Of a DNA stretch of 64,000 nt, positions 54,701 through 64,000 are shown in pieces. Below the pieces are notes generated by a model. It searched no databases and had not been told where the DNA came from. It was given only the letters and a program-made list of their open reading frames with translations. Within the stretch, counting starts at the first letter, position 1. Every line of letters starts with the position of its first letter. This DNA is from Psococerastis gibbosa (lineage: Eukaryota; Arthropoda; Insecta; Psocodea; Psocidae). The stretch is from NCBI GenBank assembly GCA_963971405.1, contig OZ020488.1, positions 744,001 through 808,000 on the forward strand, in the 5' to 3' direction. A program made the position numbers and the translations under genes.

Positions 54701-57700
54701 TTTTAAGGCGAGTAGACCGGACCTGACTTGGCCATTTTTTCAGATTTGCCAAAAACTGTAGCGAAACCGTGGCGGGTACACATTACAGTCTACAGGTACA
54801 TACATGTTACGCACGTTATATACATACACCATATCAATGGACCTAATTGATAGCTCTATACGATCGATATGAGATAGTCAGTGGTGGCCGATTCGCTCTT
54901 ATAATGACTGATGGCGACCATCAGTTTTGCCCAATTTATTGACCGAAAGATGTAAGAATTTACTACCAATAGATAAGTTGGCCACTTTATGGATACCCCG
55001 ACTAATAAAGGTTGCCAGGTGAGTTCCGAAAACTTTTTGCGTTCACGACCCCCCACTTATGTGAGCTTACCTTCTCATGACTGTGATTTGTCAAAAATAC
55101 GTACAGAAATGAAAATGAGAAAGAACCTGATATACGGCTGTATTAACAAAATGATTAACAAACTTGTTGAAGAAAGAAAGCAATTCCATTCCTCACACTG
55201 ACAATATTTTTACAAATAAATTGACATTTTAATATTAATGTATTAATGTCTCCTTTGTTAGCTGAACAAACAAAAATGTATACTTTGAAATGTAATGGTA
55301 TGAAAATGAGGAATGTAGAGTGTGTCGTATGTCTAGTGTACTCACTTCAAACAAAAACGTGTTGATCTCGTCGTTGATCTCCTGGTCGGTGAGCTGCGCC
55401 CCGGCTGTCTCCACCAGAATGTCCACGAACATGGGCTTCTTTTTGCCCTCCCCTGCAAAATAACACGTATTCTATAGTATATCACATCACTAATGACCGC
55501 AGCCTAACTTCATTTTATCTACCTTAATCAGTTTTATATTGCATATTTTTTGTTTTATAATCATTATGCATCTTGACTATTTTTTCTCCAATATGGCACC
55601 CCTGTGCTTTCATGTTTATACGTTATACTTATACTAGCCTATGTAAGCAAAGCTTTGTGATGGTCGAAATTTTTTATTTCGAGATTTCAACGGATTTGAC
55701 CAAAAGAATGGGTTTCAAAAAATGTCTGTCAGTCTGTCTGATGTACGATGCACCTAGGTTCACAAAAATCATGATTTTTTGTTTTTGGGCCAAACAATTT
55801 TGGGGGTTATAGCCTTACTCCACAAAAACTCCCAAAAACTTTCCATAATTTCTCAAAAAATAATTTTTTCCACAGAAGAAAATATTTTTTTGGGAAAGCA
55901 ACCTTTCCGTTTTTGTTAACCTATTGAACACCTAAAACATACCTGAAGGTAGAAATAATCGATAGAAAGGTTCCGCAGAAAAATTATTTTTTCGTCATTT
56001 TTCATGAAAATTGAGTTATTTTTATTTTTTTACCCCCAGAAGCAAACTATCAAGGGGCAAGCGACCCCCCGCATTTTGTTAAAATTAATAACGACTACAA
56101 TATATAGAATAGAATAGAATAGAAAAACCGTATATTTCTCAACAAAATGAACATGTGAACGTGAAATAACCTGTGCCCCCTCAAGCCGAAGCGTGGGAGC
56201 TAGGGTGGCACTTCATACCTAATATAAGTTTTAACTTATGTGACTAATATTTAAAAATATTAATAAATATTAACATGGAAAAAAAGCGGACTATTGTCCT
56301 TGTTAAGCAATACAATGTCTAGGTTTCTATTACATTTTTTTAAATTTACACATACAAAGCGGACTATGGTCCTTGTTACTGAAATACATTCCTAAGTAAA
56401 AATCAATAAATAAATAAATTACAAGACGTAGTTAGTTTAAGTGACATAATTCCCCCTCCAGCCAGAGTACAATTTCACGTTTATAAGCCTGTACTGTCTT
56501 TTTTCCTGGTGAATCGCTGTTGTAGGTGCGTTTATTTGTGTAATTGTATAGTGTTACTGCTTGGTATAGTAGTGAGCGCCGCGAGTTGGTCTTGCTCCAT
56601 TTAGGGAGTGGTAGTACTTGATACGCTGTGGACCTAGTGGCAGCTGAGTGTAAGGGTTTGAGAGGTGTAGTATGAAGTGCAATGTATTTATGGCAAAATA
56701 GGAGTATATGTTTTTTGTATAGAAGTTGTAAGGGTAGTAAATTATATGTTTTGTAAACTGTGTTTGAATGAGTTAGTACAGGAGTTTTTGTTATGATTTT
56801 AACTGTGAAATTTTGTGTGGTACGTAGGCGCTGTAGATGGGTAGCGGCTGCACCTCCCCAAACCCCCATACAATAGCATAGCTTTGACTGGTACCAGGCT
56901 TTGTATAGCTTAATAAGGGCGGCTTGTGGAAGGAATTGGCTCAGGTTATATATAGCATATAGTTGGTACTCCGCAAGTTTTTATACAGCTTGGTTATGTG
57001 GGGTACCCAAGATAATTTTGAGTCAATAGTTACGCCTAGGTATGTTAATTCGTTTACTACCTCGATTGTATGGCCTCTGTGAGTTAAAGGGTCGTAATTG
57101 TCGTCTCTTGTTTTGTAATTTAAGTACATAACTTTAGTTTTGTTGAGGTTTGGGATTAACTTGTGTTCAGCTATCCAGTTCATAACCACAATTGTATCAT
57201 TCCGGAGTTGGTGTTTTTGATTTGGGGCCTTTATAACAATTCCAATGTCATCAGCAAAGCTTATAATTTTTGAATTAATTTTTAAATTAGACAGTTGATT
57301 GGAAAATATTAAGTAAGTTAATGGACCTAAGCCACTACCCTGAAAAATGCCATGTTCAATGGGAAGAGGGGTGCTGATTTCCGTAGCTTCAGGGCTAGAT
57401 ATTTGTACAACTTGGCTCCTTTTAGAAAAATATGATTGAAACCAGTTTAGGAGAGAACCCCTAATCCCTATAGATTCTAGTTTTTGTATTGCAATGCGAT
57501 GGCTAATTATATCGAAGCATTTACTTAAGTCTATTTGAACCGTGGCAACCTTTTCTCCATTTTCTAACCCCTCAACAATTGCCTTGGTCAGCTCGAAGGC
57601 TGCGGTTTCAGTACTAAGCCCAGCTCGAAATCCGAATTGGTTTGGCGAAAGGAATTGTATGGCTTTGAGATATTTTAGTATTCGAAGTTGTACACATGAT

Positions 57701-60700
57701 TCGAGTAACTTCCCTAGTGTAGGTTGAACATGTATAGGTCTATAGTTCTCGGTATTGGCTGCATCACCGTCTTTGTAAACGGGGACTATTTTACTTAGCT
57801 TTAGGCTTGAAGGATATTTGCCTTTCTTTAGAGAGAGATTAAAAAGTGAATGTAGTGCAGGGAGCAGTGGTTCTTTGCAGTCTTTAATAAGGTCACTTGT
57901 AATTCCATCATGGCCGCTAGATTTCGTTCTTTTCAATTTATTAATGGCCTTGTCGACTTCAATAAGCGTTAATTCTGGGAAGTACATGGAGGATAGTTCC
58001 CTGGCCATGTTGGGGACAGATTCCTGGTTTATTTTATGAGATTGCAGCAGGGACGCCGCGACATTTGCAAAATATGAATTAAAGTGATCTGCTACAAGTT
58101 TTTCCTGTCCTTCCACTTGGGTTTTTAAAACTCCAACATTCACTGATTTAATAAACTTATTCCTTACAGGTTTAATTATTTGGTTAGCTACTTTCCAAAA
58201 GTCACGTGGGTTTTTTGCGCTTTCAAATTTTTGAGAGTAATACTGTGCTTTTTCTGCTTTAATTTTAACTTTTAACACGTCTAGTTCCTGCTTAAGTTGG
58301 GCATTGAATGGGTACCTTGCACAGAGTTTGTAAAGTTTATTTTTAAGTTGCAACTGCTTACAATATCCTGAGTTATCCATTCTTTCCTTTTCCTGTTCTT
58401 GTTAGTAATGGTTTTCGTTTCAAGGGATTTTTCTATTGATTGTTTTATTACGTTTTCTATTAGTTAATAAGTTAAATCTACATCGTTCATTCATATTATA
58501 TAGCCCAGTTGCCCTCCAATCAATTAGTTTTAAGTAACAGTTCACCCTGCGGTTATCATAGAAAGTATAGGTTCTGGCAGTAGTATTCTTTGGGGGCAAA
58601 CCTTGAATTGAAATGGAGATGCATTTGTGGTCGCTTATTCCTGCGTCGAAGCAGTTAGTTCAGATGGATCTATGCGCAGCATGTCTCATAAATAGGTGGT
58701 CTATGGTAGTGGAAGATGAGGTTGTAACACGGGTGGGCCCTTTTACGTGTGATAGGAAGCCCTGTGCAGACATATAATTAAGGTACAATATAGTATCTGG
58801 GTTATCGACATCATTAATATCTTGGTTTATGTCTCCCAACAGTATGTCAAAGCGGGTATTTTGTGATGTTAGCAATTTATCTAATATTAGTAGGCTATAT
58901 AGTCTGATATTATGGATTTCCCATTGCGATATGAGCACAAAAAACGTAATTTTATGTGTGTGAGTGTAATTTCAATTATGAGACTTTCGTGGACCCTGCT
59001 GGAGAGAGAGGCAATTAACTCGTACTTTAAGGTGTCACGTAGAAATAGTTGCAACCCCACCCGATCTACCCCATGTCCTTTCCTGTAGTATACCTATGTA
59101 CCCATGCAATTTCAACATATCAATTTCTTTTTTACCAATCCATGACTCGCTGACTACTATTAGATCATAGCTGATGTTTTTACAGATAGGCCTATCAGAG
59201 TGTAATAATAATTTTGATTCATCAAAGTTTTTTCGTAAGGATCTAGCATTGCAATAAAGCACATTGAAATTATGCATACGTGGTTGACGTGGAGCTAGCT
59301 ACTGGCGTACTTGGTAGAGTAAGATCTAGGCACATTGGTTCACGTTACCCGATGGTGTTTGCTTGGGTATGACTGTTGGAATGTCTTCGTACTGTTTAAT
59401 GTTAATTTTATTCGCTGACTCGTCCTTTTTCAAGTATATTTGCCCGTTCGACACCCACACAAATTTGAAACGCAATTTCTTGGCTGCCATGCGTGTTTGC
59501 CAAAACAGTTCTTTACTAGCCGGCGTCAAATTCTCATTTATGTAGAGCTTATCTTCGGAGCCTCCAGTTCAAAAAGTTTCTGTTTGTCAGTCCGGTTTTT
59601 TTCTTTTGTCGCCATTCCTCTGCATCACTTCTATTGATGAATCTCACTATGACAGCAGGTTTTGCTCGAGGCGATTTTAGTCTGTGGCATGCTTCGATAG
59701 AGGACGGGGATATCGGGGGGAGACGCAGGGCTTTACCCAATTCAGCAACTACTTCCAGTAGATTTTCATTTTGAGTGTAGTCTAGTCCATGGATTTCGAC
59801 ATTATTGCGTCACCCATATTGGTTTAAATCGTTTATTATATCAGCTTTTACCTTTGATAACTCTCGGTTTAGGTACTGGTTTTCGTTTTTAATCACCGAT
59901 AGTTCTTTGGCCAACGCCTCCCTCTTCTTCTTCTCCTCCTGTAACTCGCCTTTTAGACCTTCGAACATATCAGATAGAAATTGGAGTGATGCCTGTATTG
60001 TTTTCATTTCCTCGGGCACAGATTGCAGTTCTTTAAGTCCGACAAAAATGCAAAATGTTTTGCTTTTGAAGGAAAAATGTGTTTTGAAGAAATCCGTGTG
60101 TAGTATTATACGATAAGATAAGATAAGATACTGTTTATTTCAAAGGTATTCGAAGAATTCATAGAAATCGTTGCGTAGAATATAAATAGTACAAAATAAT
60201 CACTATAAAAAAGTCCTGGTCACCTCCGATTTAATCGTGTTACTTTACCATGTTCCCCAAGTGGTTCGGAATCCACTATAATTAGGAGGTCCACCCTATT
60301 AGTCAACTCCCCTTTCCCCGAGGTGAAAGAGTCTGCCCTTAGAGTGTCTCAAGTTAACAAACATACTCACTCCACCCGCCAGGCTGACACGGTTGCTTAA
60401 AGCAGAAATGCTGAAGGCAGCGTTAGAAACAACACTATAAAAAATAATGAGGTACCGTCGTAACATCGCAGGCTATAAAGCCTGTGACATAAAGTTAACA
60501 AATTCATTGAACGAATTAAAAGCGTTTTCCGTTAAGAGTGTTTTTAGATGTTTGCGAAAGAGTTTGGAAGATGGAGCATTTTTCAAATCATGAGGTAAAA
60601 TGTTAAAGAGCTTACTGCCTACATAAATGTCCTGATTTTCAGTCAGCTTCAGGGAGTGATTTGGAAGAACCACATTGGTCCTAAACCTAGTATTGTGCTC

Positions 60701-62437
60701 ATGAACCTGCGCAAATGCAATGAGCCTCTGAGGATTTTCATGCGTTAAACAAACACATTCAAGGATATACAGTGATGGTAGCGGCAAAATTTGAAAGTTT
60801 CTAAATATATCCCGACATGATATTGGGCGATTATTTATAAATTGGGTATTATTGCTTATAATTCGCAGCAGTACCTTCTTTTGCAGTAGGAAGATTTTTT
60901 TCTATAATTGTTACACCCCCAGAAAGTTACGCCATATCTCAGAAATGAGTCGAAATTACTGTAATAGAGCATAAGAAGTATTTCTTTACTGACTCTATGC
61001 CTTATAGAACGGAACATATACTTGATAGAGGAAAGCTTCTTGTGTAAATAAGAATCAATGTGGTTCCTCCAAGATAACTCGCTATCTACTACAACTCCAA
61101 GAATTTTGGTGGAATTTTTATACGTTGGCAGGTTGGCAGGTTGGTTGCATAAGGTTGGAGGTTCCGTGTGGTCTTTAGTCTTTTTTGTATGAAAATTCAC
61201 CGCAACTGTTTTATCAGGATTTATGATAAGCAGATTGTCTGCGAACCATTTCTCCAGTACTTTCACAATATAATCCGCTTTTTGCATAAAATTTGCTTCA
61301 TTGCATGCACGGATAAGTACATTTGTGTCATCAGCATAAATCACAATATCTTCAAGTAGTTTGGCTAAGTCATTTATAAAAATAATGAATAAAATTGGAC
61401 CGAGGACAGATCCCTGAGGAATTCCCATTGTAACAGTTTGTGTGTCTGATTTTGATCCGTTCACCTCTGTGAACTGCTTCCTATTTGTGAGGTGTAGGTG
61501 AGGAACCAGCTCAATTCTTTGCCCCTGACACCAATGTGCCACAGTTTGGTGAGCAAAATATCAAAATTCACACTATCAAAAGCCTTGGATAAATCAAGGC
61601 AGATCGCTGTAATTAAGTCATTGCAATCTATTGCCTGATATAATGTATCCAAGAAAGCGGATACAGCCGATTTCGTTGACCTACCGGGAACAAAGCCATG
61701 TTGAAAATTTGATAAAATTTCATTGTCATTTAAGAAAGAAAGTAGCCTTTTACGGACTACTGTTTCCAATAGTTTGGAAATTGCTGGTAAAAGACTTATG
61801 GGACGGTAATTACCTACTGAAGTTTCAGAGCCTTTTTTATGAACTACGGGATTACCTTCGAGATGCAATCGTCCCATCGTTCAATAGGATGGGAAAGCAT
61901 TTTGATATATGACAAGACATGTAGTGTTACGGACTGTGACTTTCACCCGAAAGGTTGTTGGGTCGAGTCCCACACTTGCTACATTTTCTGGCCATGCTTC
62001 GGAGAGCATGTAAAACAGACGGTCCTGGGCCTTCATAGTTGAGTGTAAGAGAGGGCTTTATAACCCTAACTCCGCTAGGTTGGCTTAGTAATAGCATTGA
62101 ATATAGTGTTATATATTCAATGGTATTAGAAGCAATAAAAAGTCCTTATTTATTTATTTATATGACTAGAGGCCTTCGCTGACATCAACAGGCCACAGTT
62201 GTTAAGAACTTCTTCCTCGGGACTACAAATTTACTAATGAAATTCAATAATTGTGACTAACCTTGTGGGTTGGGGTGGTTGTCTAACCTTGCCCGTTTAC
62301 CCCTGATAATCTCAAAGGCTTTATCATGGGCGATCTTGATTGCCTTGTTTTGAATTTGCCCATGGGATGACCGGTAGAACACAAAGTCAAGCATGTATTG
62401 CACTTCAAATATCCTCATACTCACTGTCCGAGATATA
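51459..62437 (-). CDS. Cytochrome P450 of the CYP4 family, six 3' exons
   Basis: Minus-strand exons in order are 62437-62262, 55452-55346, 54428-54360, 52747-52583, 52038-51964 and 51740-51459 (TAA). Every junction is GT/AG and phases agree. The product carries YISRTVSMRIF, FVDILVETAGAQLTDQEIND, the I-helix GHDTVSALLSF with the oxygen-activating Thr, the K-helix ExxR as KEAARLYPSV, LPAGTNIAFFLYALHRNPKV, PEEFNPDNF and the haem loop PFSAGPRNCIGQKFA with the Cys ligand. CYP4 enzymes are microsomal monooxygenases that often act on fatty acids, hormones or xenobiotics. The N-terminal anchor and upstream exons lie beyond 62437, probably outside the window. The coding sequence in view looks intact; two LINEs, a SINE and R1 copies have enlarged its introns. 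Confidence 0.93.
52039..52582. other. CYP4 intron
   Basis: Contains a C run (52318-52328) and an A-rich stretch; nothing else recognised. Confidence 0.5.
53270..53830 (+). repeat. R2 repeat array in a CYP4 intron
   Basis: Two head-to-tail units of about 115 bp share GGTCCGGGGGTCTCCCCCG (or a variant), GGAAAAATTTGAAAA and TGGGGTTTTAC, flanked by a GGGTCCAGGACAG segment and a G run with CTGGACCCGCCACTG. Same family as 3145-3350. The preceding 52748-53269 has no recognised feature. Confidence 0.65.
53855..54350 (+). repeat. R1 repeat, copy d, next to a CYP4 splice site
   Basis: R1 landmarks run in order (GGGAAATCAACCTGC, AACACCTAAAACATAC, CTATCAAGGGGCAAGTGACC, GACAGACATTTCGTAAAAGC, AAACGTGTAGATTG), diverged from other copies. 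It ends within about 10 bases of the GT donor of the GHDT exon (54360). Confidence 0.7.
55646..56103. repeat. R1 repeat, copy e, rearranged halves
   Basis: The segment 55646-55840 is the 3' part of R1 on the minus strand; 55845-56103 is the 5' part on the plus strand. The two are head to head, which no single insertion would produce. The plus part is interrupted at 56104 by a LINE tail. Confidence 0.65.
56432..58380 (-). pseudogene. LINE reverse transcriptase and C-terminus
   Basis: The 479-codon frame at 56941-58380 has SSGHDGITSDLIKDCKEPLL, KIVPVYKDGDAANTENYRPI, QFGFRAGLSTETAAFELTKA, QIDLSKCFDIISHRIAIQKL, GIFQGSGLGPLTYLIFSNQL and SFADDIGIVIK (FADD). The C-terminal piece at 56432-56869 (GVWGGAAATHLQRLRTTQNF) is in another frame. 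The element is defective through these breaks. Confidence 0.85.
58660..59277 (-). pseudogene. LINE endonuclease remnants
   Basis: 59277-59035 encodes MHNFNVLYCNARSLRKNFDE and VVSESWIGKKEID (endonuclease N-terminus); 58938-58660 encodes FDILLGDINQDINDVDNPDT and TTIDHLFMRH (C-terminus). Different frames, with stops between. Confidence 0.8.
59326..60019 (-). pseudogene. LINE ORF1 remnants (coiled coil plus FP25-like)
   Basis: 60019-59810 is a coiled coil (FLSDMFEGLKGELQEEKKKR). 59740-59549 is the FP25-like nucleic-acid-binding part (SIEACHRLKSPRAKPAVIVR). 59529-59326 is the C-terminus (KFVWVSNGQIYLKKDESANK). Frame breaks separate the pieces. Confidence 0.8.
60108..61895 (-). pseudogene. 5'-truncated LINE reverse transcriptase fragment
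   Basis: A second minus-strand LINE in the same CYP4 intron, with a (TTATC)n tail at 60110-60131. RT pieces are 61877-61461 (VGNYRPISLLPAISKLLETV, QHGFVPGRSTKSAVSAFLDT, CLDLSKAFDSVNFDILLTKL), 61542-60856 (MGIPQGSVLGPILFIIFIND, VIYADDTNVLI with YADD) and a C-terminal piece at 60787-60473. Frameshifts separate them. It is truncated upstream of the first RT block. Confidence 0.85.
61914..62158 (+). repeat. SINE copy with 8-bp TSD and a hairpin insertion
   Basis: Flanked by TATATGAC (61906-61913 and 62159-62166). It matches the 214-bp SINE, but between AGTAATAG and AAAAAGTCC it carries about 40 extra bases containing CATTGAATATA...TATATTCAATG, a perfect small hairpin. Confidence 0.88.
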
Positions 62438-62797
62438 CTGCAAAAATTAAAAACTACAGTACAGTGCTACACCTGCCACCTGCCTAGTTACTGGTTAGGC
62501 CACTACCTGAAGCTGCGCCGAGGGTTTCAAAATAGTTAAAAATAATAATGTTTGTCTACTTTATATCTAAGCTACAGATCTATTTTTTTAAAAACAGCTG
62601 CGATTTTCTGTCACAAATTTTTGGACCACGATTGCAACCAGCATTAGGCTTGGGCTATTGGCCACACATCAGTTGACAACTCTAACACAAACGCCTGATT
62701 AGTTTTGCGGATTTTGGCATTACGGTACTACATTGTAAGTATTTCTATTGTACTACTATTGTATAGTAGTATATATACTACTACATAAAATATAGAG
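62438..62797. other. CYP4 intron, ends in AT-rich palindrome
   Basis: No gene seen. Near the end, GTAGTATATATACTAC forms a hairpin about 15 bp before the start of the duplicated block at 62798. Confidence 0.5.
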
Positions 62798-64000
62798 CAT
62801 GTTGAAAGATCACACAAATTTACTTGTAAAGTGGTATTACTTGGAAGAAGGTTTGATTTCAACTATGCTCCTCAACCAATGTGTTACAGTTTTATGCAAG
62901 TTTCGAAATTAACTATTATTAATAACCATGAGTCAAGTACAATTGGCTTAAGGTTAGCATATAACTTGAAGTATATAATAAGTGATAGCCGGAGGCTGAC
63001 AAATTATGATAGCTAGTTACACTATTCTGAGTTTAGACCAAACCCTCATTCAAATAATACTAGGCCTACTTTACAAGTGAATTTGTGAAATCTTAGAACA
63101 TGGCATGTCTATGTGATAAAGTTAATACCAACTATGAAATGATGTAAATCAAATAAATAATCATTGCGGAGGCGAAATCGCCCGAAATACGGTATGTAGG
63201 CTACGTGAAGAAGAAGAAGAAACAATGAGAATGGACATGTAGAGTGGTGGTACGGACTCCAACTTTCACCCGAAAGGTTGTTGGTTCGAGTCCTACACTT
63301 GCTACATTTTCTGGTCATGCTTCGGAGGGCATGTAAAGCAGGCGGTCCCGGGCCTTCCTAGTTGAGTGTAAGAGAGGGCTTTATAGCCCTAACTCCGCTA
63401 GGTTGGCTTAGTAATAGAACAAAAAGTCCTTATTTATTTATTTATTTAAACAATGAGAATGATGTCCGATAACAGGAGGGGGCGACCCCCTTACACTGTG
63501 TGAAGAAGAAGAAGAAGAAGAAGAAGAGAAGGGAAGAAGAAGAAAGGCTACAAGGTTAGCATATAAGTATAGTATAAAATAAGTGGTAGCCGGAGGCTGA
63601 CAACGTAGAATAAGAACAATAATGATGCCCGGAGGTAGAAAGCAAGAGTGGCCTAAAAGTGTCCCAGAAACCCCCTGTCATATGATGTGTTGTGGTTTTA
63701 TAGGCTACAAGGTTAGCATATAAGTAGTATAAAATAATTGATAGCCGGAGGCTGACAACGTACAATAAGAACATAAATGATGCCCGGAGGTAAAAAGCAA
63801 GAGTGGCCTAAAAGTGTCCCAGGAACCCCCATGCCCGGAGGTAAAAAGCAAGAGTGGCCTAAAAGTGTCCCAGGAACCCCCTTTCTACTCTACTGGTCTC
63901 GACATTACCGAAGCGGCTGACGTCCGGTTCCTAGGCATCACCTTCGATTCCAACCTTAATTGGCGACGACATATTGACATATTATGTGGGAAACTCTCAT
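62798..64000. repeat. Apparently exact copy of 47399-48601
   Basis: Every line that I compared matches at a constant offset of 15,399 bp. The block holds the PolB leader, the vestigial small ORF, the SINE with its duplication (63234-63447), the right inverted repeat (63369-63894), GGTCTC (63895-63900) and 100 bp of the same LINE reverse transcriptase. It starts exactly at the PolB start codon and runs off the window. Because it includes the flanking LINE, it is not an independent insertion. Confidence 0.92.

Larger units (their letters stand above)
56104..60060 (-). mobile_element. LINE with ORF1 and EN/RT, degraded, in CYP4 intron
   Basis: A minus-strand non-LTR element. The tail is (TATTC)n at 56104-56122, 3' UTR to about 56431, ORF2 C-terminus at 56432-56869, RT at 56941-58380, endonuclease pieces at 58660-58938 and 59035-59277, and ORF1 pieces at 59326-60019. 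It is inserted into R1 copy e and lies between CYP4 exons 62262-62437 and 55346-55452. Confidence 0.85.

Noticed and set aside
54989..55201. Short plus-strand ORF (MDTPTNKGCQVSSE) in a CYP4 intron
   Set aside because: No domain and no splice-supported context; probably chance or an unrecognised insertion.
62798..64000. Second independent Polinton-like insertion
   Set aside because: It shares the target duplication and at least 100 bp of the same flanking LINE sequence with the first copy.

Overview
This window is eukaryotic and intron-bearing, AT-rich and dominated by transposable elements (TEs). Several TE types point to an arthropod: non-LTR retrotransposons with FP25-type ORF1 proteins, a Ty3/Gypsy element with an arthropod-style CX2H zinc motif, a DUF4817 mariner relative, a tRNA-derived SINE, and a protein-primed PolB element with a double-jelly-roll-like protein. 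The CYP4-type P450 gene fits this. The species cannot be named from the sequence.

Three host genes are visible. (1) The last two exons of an unrecognised plus-strand gene lie at 3969-4630; its product ends in Ser-Glu-Val, a PDZ-ligand-like tail. (2) A BtpA-family gene lies on the plus strand at 34998-38261, with four exons in view and the 5' end missing. (3) The 3' six exons of a CYP4-family P450 lie on the minus strand from 62437 down to 51459, spread over 11 kb because TEs have filled the introns.

Layout: 0.5 kb SINE; 2.07-2.27 kb tRNA-like palindrome; 2.36-2.67 kb LINE 3' scrap; 4 kb host gene; 5.8-6.5 kb repeat R1; 8.08-8.76 kb deleted mariner; 10.4-13.6 kb nested palindromes; 13.8-20.36 kb R1 split by a LINE that is itself split by a Gypsy element with identical LTRs; 20.8-23.8 kb dead RTE-like LINE; 23.8-25.1 kb LINE with RNase H; 25.2-32.8 kb LINE split by a 5'-truncated Copia; 33.6-34.6 kb foldback element; 35-38.3 kb BtpA gene; 38.75-49.9 kb R1 split by a LINE split by an 8-kb Polinton-like element that carries a SINE; 51.4-62.4 kb CYP4 gene with LINEs, R1 copies and a SINE in its introns; from 62.8 kb to the window end an apparently exact copy of 47399-48601.

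The most notable object is the 7,957-bp element at 40539-48495. It has perfect-looking 526-bp terminal inverted repeats and a 6-bp target duplication inside a LINE reverse transcriptase ORF. It encodes a protein-primed family B DNA polymerase (broken by a small frameshift), a double-jelly-roll-like protein and a small unassigned protein, but I see no integrase, packaging ATPase or protease. A similar leader precedes its minus-strand genes, and its inverted repeats have been homogenised through part of a SINE that had inserted near one end.
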